Assembly: GCF_001704415.2 (NCBI RefSeq)
Contig: NC_030824.1
Coordinates: 38,931,022-38,995,021, forward strand
DNA: 64,000 nucleotides
Source: Capra hircus
Taxonomy: Eukaryota > Chordata > Mammalia > Artiodactyla > Bovidae
Direction: 5' to 3'
In this document: piece after piece, positions 34,558 through 46,076 of the stretch
How the letters are laid out: each line of letters begins with the position of its first letter
Position numbering within the stretch: position 1 is the first letter of the stretch
Notes under the pieces: model-generated
Database searches by the model: none
What the model was told of the DNA's origin: nothing
What the model saw: only the letters and a program-made list of their open reading frames with translations
Translations under genes and position numbers: made by a program

Positions 34558-35202
34558 CTTGTCTCACTCAGTCGTGTCCCACTCTGCAACCCCATGTACT
34601 GCAGCATGCCAGGCCTCCCTGTCCATCACCAACTCCCAGAATTTACCCAAATTCATGTCCATCGAGTTGGTGATGCCATCCAAACATCTCATCCTCTGTC
34701 GTCCCCTTCTCCTCCTGTCCCTAATCCCTCCCAGCATCAGGGTCTTTTCCAATGAGTCAACTCTTCACATGAGGTGGCCAAAGTACTGGAGTTTTAGCTT
34801 TAACATCAGTCCTTCCAATGAACACCCAAGACTGATCTTCTTTAGAATGGACAGGTTGGATCTCCTGGCAGTCCAAGGAACTTTCAAGAGTCTTCTCCAA
34901 CACCACAGTTCAAAAGTATCAATTCATCAGCACTCACTTTCTTCACAGTCCATCTCTCACATCCGTACATGACCAGGAAAAACAATAGGAAAAACAATAG
35001 CCTTGACTAGATGGACCTTTGTTGGCAAAGTAATGTCTCTGCTTTTGAATATGCTATCTAGGTTGGTCATAACTCTCCTTCCAAGGAGCAAACGTCTTTT
35101 AATTTCATGGCTGCAGTCACCATCTGCAGTGATTTTGGCGCCCCCCAAAATAAAGTCTGACACTGTTACCACTGTTTCCCCATCTATTTCCCATGAAGTT
35201 CC
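34558..35202 (-). mobile_element. BovB LINE 3' end, 5'-truncated
   Basis: About 640 bp of BovB on the minus strand, 3' end at the left but lacking the usual TTCAG tail repeats. The C-terminal tail frame is broken (short pieces at 34564-34752 and 34957-35172). A short duplication of GGAAAAACAATA is visible at 34976-34999. Confidence 0.92.
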
Positions 35203-35480
35203 TATAATGAAGTACCATTTACTGCATGGTTTATCAGCAATAAAATGTATTTCTCACCATTTTGGAGGCTATTAATTCAAGATGAGGCTGCCAGGATGGT
35301 CTGGTTCTGTTGAGAATCCTCTTCTAGGTTCAGACACAGATCCTATTCATGAGGGCTCCACCTTATTACATAACTACCTCTCAAAGTGCCTACCTCCAAA
35401 TATCATCATATTGAAGATTAAATTTCATCATTGCATCTTGGGGAGACACAAATATTCTGTCCTTAATATCCTGCCATAAG
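35203..35480 (-). mobile_element. MaLR (MLT1-like) LTR
   Basis: In plus-strand order: 'atttctcaccattttggaggct', 'catgagggctccacc', 'cctacctccaaatatcatcat' and 'gacacaaatattctgtcc'. This is the reverse complement of an old MaLR LTR. It abuts the BovB truncation point. Confidence 0.5.
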
Positions 35481-36078
35481 TAGTTTTTCTGGGGAAAATA
35501 CCGAAGCTTTTGATTAATGATATCAGGTATGTATATGGTGTCACACAAAATCAAACATTAGTTAAAGAAATAAGGGTGGATTAATCAGCAGTATACTATT
35601 GTCATAGGGGAAAGAGTCTAGCTTGATATGAATTCAACTTCAATTTGTACAGAAGCGACTCAGAGTTTCAAAGGGAGAATGGGAGCATAGAGAGGGGAAT
35701 GAGCAGGAAATCAGAAAAGTCAGAGTAGGAAAAACATCATTAAAAAAAAAAAAAGGGAAGTGGGGAGTTGGGCCTTGTGAAATCTGTCAGGTTTTGTCTT
35801 TTTAACTGATGCTTATCAAAGTTAGGCTCTTCTTCCACAGAGACAGGGGCTCTTATCTTCAGGTGTGTTGGGTGGGACAAACAGCAATTCTTTCCGCAGC
35901 CTTGTTTTCTCAGACATTTTAAAGTGGTGGTATTAGTGGTGGTGGGGGTGTTATACTAGGGATGTGGCCTTGAGTTGTTAGAAATTATGCTTTTGTTTTG
36001 TTCAAGTGTACAAGCTAAGAAAAGGATGAGAAGAGCCTGGCAAGAGTTTAATCAGAGGGAGTCTTCTTTTTTTTTTTT
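35481..36078. other. No gene recognised
   Basis: Contains a short A run at 35742-35754. No repeat family or exon recognised. Confidence 0.4.
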
Positions 36079-36314
36079 GAGTTGACTCATTGGAAAAGAC
36101 CCTGATGCTGGGAGAGATTGAGGGCAGGAGGAGAAGGGAACGACAGAGGATGAGATGGCTGGATGGCATCACTGACTCGACAGACATGAGTTCGAGTGGA
36201 CTCCGGGAGTTGGTGATGGACAGGGAGGCCTGGCGTGCTGCGGTTCATGGGGTCACAAAGAGTCGGACACGACTGAGCGACTGAACTGAGCTGAACTGAG
36301 CTGAGCTGAGCTGA
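36079..36314 (+). mobile_element. BovB LINE 3' end
   Basis: The last 235 bp of BovB in sense orientation, from GAGTTGACTCATTGG to a drifting tail of (CTGAG)n repeats at 36289-36313. The remaining frame encodes the Arg-rich segment RRRRERQRMRWLDGITDS of the C-terminal tail. It abuts an older L1 piece. Confidence 0.92.
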
Positions 36315-36640
36315 TGGTGTACATGTCAGTGCTGCTACTCTCACAATTCATCTCACCCCCTCCTTCCCTCTGTGTGTTGTCTGTTCTCTTGCAAATAGGT
36401 TCATCAGTACCATTTTTCTAGATTCCATATATATGCATTAATATACAATTTGTTTTTCTCTTAGCAAGAAGGTGTGGTATAGCACTGAGCACCCTCAGTG
36501 CTCTGTGATGAGCTAGAGGGGTGGAGTGGGAGTGGGAGGGAGGGAGGCTCCAGAGGGAGGGGACGCATGCATACATATAGATGATTCACGTGGCTGTACA
36601 GCAGAAACGAACATAACATTTTAAAGTAATCATATTCCAA
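36315..36640 (+). mobile_element. Old L1 3' UTR with 5' inversion
   Basis: 36470-36640 reads as sense L1 3' UTR (CAGTGCTCTGTGATGAGCTAGAGGGG, then CTGTACAGCAGAAACG near 36594). 36315-36465 reads as the reverse complement of the L1 3' UTR interval that normally lies just upstream. The head-to-head arrangement is that of a twin-primed insertion. It is diverged and no TSD was identified. Confidence 0.65.
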
Positions 36641-37029
36641 TTTTGAAAAAAGAGAGAATCTTTGTCAGTGGCTACTCTAGATTCTATCAGTGGAAAACAA
36701 CCACTATCAATATCTGTTTTTCTCTCAATACTGATAGCAGGATGTCCATACTGGCTAGCCAAAATATTAAATATTCTCCTTTCTTTTGAAAATTCTGCAG
36801 TATCTCTTCTCTCATCTTTATAGTCTTAGAATTAAATCTTTAATACCTGATTGGCTTCCCTCTTGTTACTTTACAGACTTTCTGTCTTAATTATTTTGGG
36901 GCAATCTCTTGAAGCTCTTTACTCATTCTCATAGGACAAAAGGTATGACCAGTTTGCCTGTGTAGCAAAATAATTGGAGACAATCACAAATGGGAAAGAG
37001 AAACACTCCTAGGAGGTCACAAGAGAAAG

Positions 37030-37245
37030 AAGCGGAGGTAACTAGTGTCCACTGAGTATTAAAGGTCTGCTAGATGCAGTGCCAGTTGCTTTATGTTTGT
37101 TTCTAATAACAGGTTAGTATAACACAGAAACTAACACTCAGAAAGATAACCTGTCAAAGGTTACACAATTCACACACAGAAAAGGCTTAGTTTTAAATCT
37201 GCATTACAAAAAGTAGAATCCAACTTGTACTGCCTCCACCTCCCA
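37030..37245 (-). mobile_element. MIR fragment
   Basis: Reverse-complement MIR: 'gtccactgagtattaaaggtctgctagatgcagtgccag' at 37050 and 'ctcagaaagataacctgtcaaaggttacacaattcacac' at 37137. Confidence 0.6.
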
Positions 37246-37249
37246 GATA

Positions 37250-39050
37250 GTATTCTCCTGTCTGCATTAGTTTCTAGGTTCCCTTTGTAATAGACTGAAG
37301 TATTTTATATTTGTCCAATAACAAGAGAGAGTCAGTGTGTTACAGGGAAATATTTGGGTTTCTTCTTTATAATCAAGTTCAGATCCACATCTGAAAAGGG
37401 AAGACACATAGTCACAGGGCAGACATTCCCCCTGATCTTCTCTCAATAGCAACGGTCCAGAGGTACCTACCACTATGTTCTATATGTTCCATTATCTAAC
37501 ACAGTTCTAAACATTTAACTTTGATTTAATCAGGTCAATATGCTGCATTTTTTCCCGTCATTATGGTATTAAGATTAAAAAGAAAATAACAAATATATAA
37601 AGGGAATTTATATCTAGGACTTCTCCACATTCTACACTTAAAATAGGCTACCACTTCCAAACTATCGGGTTTTCAGCTTGTTAAAAGTTAAATTGCTCAT
37701 ATGATTCTCATCTGTATAGGAAAAATTTTTAAGTATTCCCTTTTATTATCCTTGGGAATAAGCCTAAGTAGTTCTTAGACTGAATAATAACTGCAGAACT
37801 GTTTGTTTTGGAGTTCAGCTTAATTCAACAAATATTTATTGAATACCTATATTTGGAAGGCAGTGTGATTATACCATTTAGAAGGTGGTGGTCCATTCTG
37901 AAATGTCATTTGAAGCGCTCTGATTTCTAGTTCCAGTATTTATTTCAAAGCTTAGATAGGAGGAACTTAATATATGAACTGTGAATCAGCTTTTATCCCT
38001 GACAAGGTTTTAACAGAAAAAAGATCTCTCATCGCATGTGGGGACTGCATGGCAACATCTGTGTGCTGGTATATCAAGTACGCAGCCAGTGCTTGTTACA
38101 TTGTTTTCTGACCTAAGCCCCCGCTCAGCAGGGACTGCCCCAGATGGGAAGGCTACATTGGCATCCGCCTCTCCCTAGTGTTTGGGTTTCTTCTTTGACT
38201 ACTTATGTATTTTCCATGCAGCTCAGCTGCCAAGTCTCACACCTAAAGGGTCAATCCTTCACTATGTGTAGTTTAAGTAAAATTCCACAACTACTTCCAA
38301 ACTGATGCCTGTACCAAGGGATTTCCAGCCATTTGGATTAAACAGAAAAAAGAAAAACAGGAAAAAAAAGCTAGGGGGGTAGGCATATCGTTTGGTACTG
38401 TCTCGCTTACAAATTACTCATGCAGACCTGGGGAGACTTCCTCCACTTGCTAATGACCAGGGCAGATCTTCTCAACTGGTTGTCACAAGTTTTTCATTCA
38501 TTATGTAATCCGTGTTAATGACTTCAGTATTTGTGGCAAAAGAACACATTACTCCAAAAGTAGATATTTTTTTTCTTCCCCAGCATTGCTAGATTCTCCT
38601 GTAGGGATAATTTGCTGCTGTCACTGCAGTGAATAGTTAGAAAAATGATCCCAAGCTAAAAAAGCTTCCATAGTCAATGTAAACCCACAGAGTCACCTGG
38701 CGCTGACTTTGCCTCTGTCCCCTGAAAGAAATAACAGGCGAGATGTAAATCTAGTACCAATGTAATGCTAAGGAAAGCGAGCTGAAAAGGAAGAGGCACA
38801 CTTTCCACTTTATTATTGTTATGCTTTCAGAGCACCTGTGAAAAGACATAGGTCAGACGTCCAGTCGGGGGTTTCAGAACACATTTTAGCAAGTTCAATG
38901 ATTTGTGTGTGGCAGTGACCTATTTTAGTTGTAAATGTTTCTGTTTATTAAAAAAATTATATATCTCACCCCATCAAATAAAAGAGAATCTTTTGGGAGA
39001 CCCATTTTTTTAAAATTATGAATAATAATTAAAAACTCCAATCATATTAT
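37250..39050. other. Repeat-poor stretch, no gene recognised
   Basis: About 1.8 kb in which I recognise no young repeat, apart from a faint MIR/L2-like piece at 37813-37870. Base composition is less AT-rich than the surroundings, especially 38000-38200 and 38400-38900. No convincing exon is seen. It is a candidate for conserved non-coding sequence. Confidence 0.4.
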
Positions 39051-39068
39051 CTTTAGAGTCTTTTTAGG

Positions 39069-39267
39069 TGAAGTTGCTCAGTCGTGTCCAACTCTTTGCG
39101 ACCTGTGGACTGTAGCCCACCAGGCTCCTCCATCTATGGGATTCTCCAGGCAAGAATACTGGAGTGGGTTGCCATTTCCTTCTCCAGGGGATCTTCCCAA
39201 CTCAGGGATCGAACCCAGGTCTCCTGCATTGCAGGCAGATGCTTTAACCTCTGAGCCACACCAGGGA
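39069..39267 (-). mobile_element. Bov-tA SINE with 14-bp TSD
   Basis: A minus-oriented Bov-tA with perfect flanking repeats AGAGTCTTTTTAGG at 39055-39068 and 39268-39281. Confidence 0.96.
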
Positions 39268-39328
39268 AGAGTCTTTTTAGGGGTTTGTAAATTTCCAAAC
39301 CAAATCCCTGATACATATTCAAGCTATT

Positions 39329-39527
39329 GTGAAGTGAACTGAAATTTGCTCAGTTGTGTTTGACTCTTTCCCATCCCATGGACTATACTGTCCATGGAAT
39401 TCTCCAGTCCAGACTACTGGAATGGGTAACCATTCCCTTCTCCAGGGGATCTTTCCAACCCATGATTGAACCCAGGTCTCCTGCATTGCAGGTTGATTCT
39501 TTATCAGCAGAGCTAACAGGGAAGTCC
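39329..39527 (-). mobile_element. Bov-tA SINE with TSD
   Basis: A second minus-oriented Bov-tA, only about 50 bp from the previous one, with its own repeat TCAAGCTATT at 39319-39328 and 39528-39537. The body has diverged more, suggesting a separate and older insertion. Confidence 0.94.
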
Positions 39528-39537
39528 TCAAGCTATT

Positions 39538-40185
39538 AGACTGAATACAAAAAGAATAACAACAAGAATTTCAAAAAAATAAAAGATTAATGGAGGCTGA
39601 GTATCTCCAATATCCCAGGGGATTGTGATGTGTATTTGACAGACGTTATCTCATAGAGGCATAGACACTAGAAACTTACAAATTGCTTCTAGCTGATATA
39701 TGTATAACATGTGAGTGGCTGGGAAAACTAACAATTACATTTGTTTTTCTTGGGTGTAGCAGTTAGAGATAGGCCCAGGGAAGTTTAAAAGGATGAAAGA
39801 TTATGAAGGTTAATGGCTCATTTCCTTATTTATTTTTTCCCATAAGGATAGAGAGGGGGGGAAGAGAGATGTAGGGCAGAGAAAGGAGAAAAAGAAATCA
39901 CTTTGCCATGCACTTAAAAAAAGGACTTTGCTAATCAACCTATATTATCCAGGGGAGGATCTAAGAGTTTACTCCCATGTAGCTCTTGGCTTTGCTGAAT
40001 GGTTATGTTGGATGGGAAAAGTTCACTTCTTACTCCATTTCTCTTTGTTCTTGAATGAGATGGAGAAACCTGGACCTTCTAACTTCTGTTGTTCTGTTCT
40101 GGTTGTTTGTTTTACCATATTTTTAAAATGATCATGCCTTAAGAGTTAGAGGGCTGAATTACCTCAACAGTCAATATTTGAAATT
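39538..40185. other. No gene recognised
   Basis: AT-rich DNA before the near-full-length BovB. No repeat or exon recognised. Confidence 0.4.
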
Positions 40186-40189
40186 TGCT

Positions 40190-43100
40190 AGGAAGACCAA
40201 ATTGCGTCTAACATGAAACTAAGCCATTCTGTGTGGGGCCACCCAAGATGGATGGGTCACGATGGAGAGGTCTGACAGAATGTGCTCCCCTGGAGAAGCG
40301 AATGGCAAACCACTTCAGTATTCTTGCCTTGAGAACCCCATGAACAGTATGAAAAGGCAAAATGATAGGATACTGAAAGAGGAACTCCCCAGATCAGTAG
40401 CTGCCGAATATGCTACTGTAGATCAGTGGAGAAATAACTCCAGAAAGAATGAAGGAAAGGAGCCAAAGCAAAAACAATACACAGCTGCGGATGCGACTGG
40501 TGATAGAAGCAAGGTCTGATACTGTAAAAAGCAATATTGCATAGGAACCTGGAATGTTAGGTCCTTGAATCACGGCAAATTGGAATTGGTCAAACAGGGG
40601 ATGGCAAGAGTGAACGTCAACATTCAAGGAATCAGCAAACTAAGATGGACTGGAATGGGTGAATTTAACTCAGATGACCATTATATATACTATTGTGGGC
40701 AGGAATCCCTTAGAAGAAATGGAGTAGCCATCATAGTCAACAAAAGAGTCTGAAATGCAGTACATGTATGCAATCGCAAAAACTACAGATTGATCTCTGT
40801 TTGTTTCAGAGGTAAACCATTCAATATCAGGGTAATCCAAGTCTATGCCCCGGCCAGTAATGCTGAAGAAGATTAACTTGAGTGGTTCTATGAAGACCTA
40901 CAAGACCTTTTAGAACTAATATACAAAGAAGACATCCTTTTCATTATAGGGGACTGGAATGCAAAAACAGGAAGTCAAGAAACACCTGGAGTAACAGGCA
41001 AATTTGGCCTTGGAGTACAGAATGAAGCAGTGCAAAGGCTAGTAGAGTTTTTCCAAGAGAATGCACTGGTCATAGCAAACACCCTCTTCCAACAACACAA
41101 GAGAAGACTCTACACATCGAAATTACCAGATGGCCAACACAGAAATCAGATTGATTATATTCTTTGCAGCCAAAGATGGAGAAGCTCTATATAGTCAGCA
41201 AAAACAAGACTGGGAGCTGACTGTGGCTCAGATCATGAACTCCTTATTGCCAAATTAAGACTTAAATTGAAGAAAGTGGGGAAAACCAATAAACCTTCAG
41301 GTATGACCTAAATCAAATCCCTTATGATACACAGTGGAACTGAGAAATAGATTTAAGGGACTAGAGCTGATAGAGTGAGTGCCTAATGAACTATGGACAG
41401 AGGTTCATGACAGGTGAACCTGTCAGGTTGTACAGGTGACAGGGATCAAGACCATCCCCAAGAAAAAGAGATACCATAAATGCAAACTGGCTGTCTGAGG
41501 AGGCCTTACAAAAATCCGTGAAAAGAATAGAAGTGAAAAGCAAAGGAGACAAGGAAAGATATACCCATTTGAATGCAGAGTTCTGAAGAATACCAAGTAA
41601 AGATAAGAAAGCCTTCCTCAGCGATCAACACAAAGAAATAGAGGAAAACAATAGAATGGGAAAGACTGGAGATCTCTTCAAGAAAATTAGAGATACCAAG
41701 GGAATATATCATGCAAAGATGGGCTCAATAAAGGATAGAAATGGTATGGACCTAACTGAAGCAGAAGATATTAAGAAAAGGTGGCCAGAATACACAGAAG
41801 AACTGTACAAAAAAGATCTTCACGACCCAGATAATCACAATGGTATGATCACTCACCTAGAGCCAGACATCCTGAAATGTGAAGTCAAAGCATCACTACG
41901 AACAAAGCTAGTGGAGGTGATGGAATTCCAGTTGAGCTATTTCAAATCCTGAAAGATGATGCTGTGAAAGTGCTGCACTCAATATGTCAGCAAATTTGGA
42001 AAGCTCAGCAGTGGCTACTGGACTGGAAAAGGTCATTTTTCATTCCAATCCCAAAGAAAGGTAATGCCAAAGAATGCTCAAACTACTGCACAGTTGCACT
42101 CATCTCACACCCTAGTAAAGTAGTGCTCAAAATTCTCCAAGCCAGGCTTCAGCAATACATGAACCATGAACTTCTAAATGTTCAAGCTGGTTTTAGAAAA
42201 GGCAGAGGAACCAGAGGTTGAATTGCCAACACGCGCTGGATCATGGAAAAAGCAAAAGAGTTCCAGAAGAACATCTATTTCTGCTCTATTGACTATGCCA
42301 AGGCCTTTGACTATGTGGATCACAATAAACTGTAGAAAATTCTTCAAGAGATGGGAATACCAGACCACCTGACCTGCCTCTTAGGAAACCTGTATGCAGG
42401 TCAGTAAGAAACAGTTAGAACTGGACATGGAACAACTGACTGGTTTCAAATAGTAAAAGGAGTACGTCAAGGCTGTATATTGTCACCCTGCTTAATTAAC
42501 TTATATGCAGAGTACATAATAAGAAATGCTGGGCTGGATGAAGCACAAGCTGGAATCAAGATTGCCAGGAGAGAAATTGGGAGAAATAGCAATAAATTCA
42601 GATATGCAGATGGAATCACCCTTATGGCAGAAAATGAAGAAGAACTAAAGAGGCTCTTGATGAAAGTGAAAGAGGAGAGTGAAAAACTTGGCTTAAAGCT
42701 CAAAATTCAGAAAACTAAGATCAGAGCATCCAGTCCCATCACTTCATGGCAAATAGATGGGGAAACAGTGTCAGACTTTATTTTTGGGGGCTCCAAAATC
42801 ACTGCAGATGGTGATTGCAGCCATGAAATTAAAAGATGCTTACTCTTTGGAAGGAAAGTTATGACCAACCTTGACAGCATATTAAAAAGCAGAGACGTTA
42901 CTTGGCCAACAAAGGTCCATCTAGTCAAGGCTATGTTTTTTTCAGTAGTCATGTATGTATATGAGAGTTAGACTATGAAGAAAGCTTAGTGCAGAAGAAT
43001 TAATGCTTTTGATCTGTGGTGTTGGAGAAGACTCATGAAAGTCCTTTGGACTTCAAGGAGATCCAACCAGTCCATCCTAAAGGAGATCAGTCCTGGGTGT

Positions 43101-43372
43101 TCATTGGAAGGACTGATTTGAAACTGAAACTCCAATACTTTGGCCACCTCATGTGAAGAGCTGACTCATTTGAAAAGACCCTGATGCTGGGAAATATTGA
43201 GGGCAGGAGGAGAAGGGGACGACAGAGGATGAGATGGTTGGATGGCATCACCGACTCGATTGGCATTGGTTTTGTTGAACTCTGGGAGTTGCTGATGGAC
43301 AGGGAGGCCTGGTGTGCTGCAGTCCATGGAGTCGCAAACAGTCAGACAAAACTGAGCGACTGAACTGAACTG
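40190..43372 (+). mobile_element. Nearly full-length BovB LINE
   Basis: About 3.2 kb in sense orientation, close to the usual BovB length. It has 5' leader sequence (GGGGCCACCCAAGATGG at 40235), endonuclease, linker, RT, C-terminal tail and the CTGAACTGAACTG end at 43360-43372. It is the only copy here with an endonuclease region. Its left border is approximate because I found no TSD. Confidence 0.92.
40541..43350 (+). pseudogene. BovB endonuclease/reverse transcriptase pseudogene
   Basis: The AP-type endonuclease region starts near 40541 (GTWNVRSLNHGKLE). Frame pieces include 40565-40753, a GDWNAK motif near 40951, QIDYILCS near 41146 and a Ser-Asp-His motif at 41228-41236. RT pieces include 41656-41952, 41964-42221 (QAGFRKGRGT) and 42480-42971. 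Stops interrupt it, for example the TGA at 40751 and the TAA near 40875. The catalytic motif reads YADG near 42603 in place of Y/F-A-D-D. The product would have been the single RTE polyprotein. This copy is inactive. Confidence 0.88.
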
Positions 43373-44335
43373 TTATCAGTATTTCAGAAAATTTACGATG
43401 ACTGTACTGACTTTTAAAGTAAATTTTCTAGAGAAATATTTGCTGCTTGAGCATTCTACCTTCTTTCTGTGATATCAGAGAAGAAATGCCTTGAGCTTAA
43501 ATGAGAGAAAATCCCCAAATATTCTCTGATCATAAAAGTAAAATGATTCTTCAGACACTGTGGTGATCTCTGCCTACAGCAGAATTGATTTATTTTCAAA
43601 ATCAGTGTCTGGAGAAGAAAGAGGAGAGCTTAAAAAAGAGAGGATAGCTCTAAAGAGAAAGAAGTATACCATGACGTCTAGGTGAGGCTGGGAGTTAATG
43701 TAATTCTTCCCTGCATTTACCATGTTATGAAATTAAGGCAAGGAACATACGAGTGCAGTCACTGTGGAAACACATTCTTTCTAGATCAGAACTCTGAGAG
43801 CTCATGATTCAATTCCCAAAAGTGACTTCTATCTGCAAAAGAATACATTTTCCAACAATTCCTTATTGAGTGGTCAAAAACAATTCATAGACTTCAACTG
43901 ATACTTGTCTGGGAGAAAATTAGACCAAACCTCATCACTTTAAATTACAAATGCATCTATATGTTGCATCAAATATATTTTTGATGAAATATAGCTTACT
44001 CCAAATGCTAATATATGTACAACTGAAAAAGAGTATTACAGAAATACTAACTGACTTAACAGTTTGTATTTGAAAGCACAGTATATCATTCTTTGAACAA
44101 GTTCCCTCACCACTTCGCCTACTAGTTAATATCAGCTTGTATACTTAATAACCCTTCTCTAGTTTTCTTTAATTTTATAATGTAAATATATATCCCTAAA
44201 AAATTTGTGGTTTACTTTCCCTATTTTGTGTTATATATAAAGACAAATAGTTCATTCTGTGACTTTGCTATTTCATATTTTATTATTTTTTGAATATGAA
44301 TAACTTAGGATATCTGTGGTTGGGCTTTGTAGTAT
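43373..44335. other. No gene recognised
   Basis: AT-rich spacer between oppositely oriented BovB copies. No exon or RNA gene recognised. Confidence 0.4.
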
Positions 44336-44339
44336 TTTG

Positions 44340-44640
44340 TTGCAATACTACAATAACTTGTTTACTCATTATACTGTTGACAGACATTGAGGGTGGTAAC
44401 AGTTTTTGCTAATAAAAAGATGATGTTTTATATATTATTATAAACATCTTCTGGAAACATATGTGCAAGAATTTTCTGAGTATAAAATTTTATTTTGGAT
44501 CAGAATTTCTGGAACATAATGTAAACAAACAGCAAACTATTTTGCAATGTGGCTGTACTAATTTATACTCCTACCATAACTTGGTGAACCTTGTTTCTTC
44601 TTATAATATGTCTGATTCTGTCTTAATTTATTTTTAATTA
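44340..44640 (-). mobile_element. Ancient L1 fragment
   Basis: Strongly diverged reverse-complement L1 3' sequence: 'ttattataaacatcttctggaaacatatgtgcaag' near 44437 and 'tgcaatgtggctgtactaatttatactcctacca' near 44543. Confidence 0.45.
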
Positions 44641-44713
44641 GGTTAATTCTCTGATATAAGTGGTAAATTAAATTTATGAATATTAATTCTTAATTGGTAT
44701 ATGTAAGGCAGAT

Positions 44714-46054
44714 TCAGTCGCTCAGTCGTCTGTGACTCTTTGCTACCCCATGGACTGCAGCACGCCAAGCCTCCTTGTCCATCACCAACAACCAGAGTTT
44801 ACCCAAACTCATGTCCATTGAGTCAGTGATGCCATCCAACCATTTAATCCCCTGTCGTCCCCTTCACCTCCCGCATTCAATCATTCCCAGCATCAGGGTC
44901 TTTACCAAGGAGTCAGTTCTTCATATCAGGTGGCCAAAGTATTGGGGTTTCAGCTTCAACAGCAGTCTTTCCAGTGAACACCCAGGATTGATCTCCTTTA
45001 GGATGGACTGGTTGGATCTCCTTGCAGTCAAAGGGACTCTCGAGAGTCTTCTCCAACACCATAGTTCAAAAGCATCAATTCTTCGGTGTTCAGCTTTCTT
45101 TATAGTCTAACTCTCACATCCATACATGATCACTGGAAAAACCATAGCCTTGACTAAGTGTACCTTTGTTGGCAAAGTAATGTCTCTGCTTTTTAATATG
45201 CTGTCTAGGTTGGTTATAACTTTCCTTCCAAGGAGTAAGCATCTTTTAATTTCATGGCTGCAGTCATCATCTGCAGTGATATTGGAACCCAGAAAAATAA
45301 AGTCTGACACTGTTTCCACTATTTCCCCTTTGCCATGAAGTGATGGTACTGGATGCCCTGATCTTAGTTTTCTGAATGTTGAGCTTTAAGCCAAGTTCTT
45401 CACTCTCCTTTTTCACTTTCATCAAGAGGCTCTTTAGTTCTTCTTTACTTTCTGACATAAAGGTGGCTCCATCTGCATATCTGAGGTTATTGATATTTTT
45501 CCTGGCAATCTTGATTCCAGCTTGTGCTTCTTCCAGCCCAGCGTTTCTCATGATGTACTCTGCATAGAAGTTAAATAAGCAGGGTGACAATATACAGCCT
45601 TGACGTACTCCTTTCCCCATTTGGAACCAGTCAGTTGTTCCATGTCCAGTTCTAACTGTTGCTTCCTGACCTGCATACAGGTTTCTCAAGAGGCAGGTCA
45701 GGTGGTCTGGTATTCCCATCTCTTTCAGAATTTTCCACAGTTTATTGTGATCCACACAGTCAAAGGCTTTGGCATAGTCAATAAAGCAGAAATAGATGTT
45801 TCTCTGGAACTCTCTTGCTTTTTCCATGATCCAGCGGATGTGCAATTTGATCTCTGGTTCCTCTGCCTTTTCTAAAACCAGCTTGAACATCTGGAAGTTC
45901 ACGGTTCACATATTGCTGAAGCCTGGCTTGGCGAATTTTGAGCATTACTTTACTAGTATGTGAGATGAGTGCAATTGTGGGGTAGTTTGAGCATTCTTTG
46001 GCACTGCCTTTCTCTGGGATTGAAATGAAAACTGACCTTTTCCAGTCCTGTGGC
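44714..46054 (-). mobile_element. BovB LINE, 1.34 kb, 5'-truncated, with TSD
   Basis: A minus-strand BovB from the 3' end (44714) to a truncation in the RT domain (46054). TAAGGCAGAT at 44704-44713 and 46067-46076 is a perfect 10-bp direct repeat. Between the truncation and the right-hand repeat are 12 extra bases (46055-46066) that do not fit the BovB consensus. Confidence 0.92.
45107..46054 (-). pseudogene. BovB reverse transcriptase remnant with 211-residue frame
   Basis: An open minus-strand segment of 211 residues (45267-45902) covers the RT core: FIDYAKAFDCVDHNKLWKIL, GVRQGCILSPCLFNFY, then the active-site position YADG (near 45475). The second catalytic Asp is Gly, as in the 42.6 kb copy. 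An upstream RT segment (45778-46110) and a downstream segment (45107-45319) are in other frames. A deletion in the upstream part has fused KLHIRWIMEKAREF. It is not functional. Confidence 0.86.
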
Positions 46055-46076
46055 TTACCGCTCCCATAAGGCAGAT

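Noticed and set aside
40130..43400. A TSD for the near full-length BovB
   Set aside because: CAGTCAATATTTGAAA at the left and CAGTATTTCAGAAA at the right look vaguely alike, but the match is poor and the left border of the element is not fixed.
45267..45902. A 211-residue open frame on the minus strand
   Set aside because: It is a BovB reverse-transcriptase fragment with a lost active-site aspartate.
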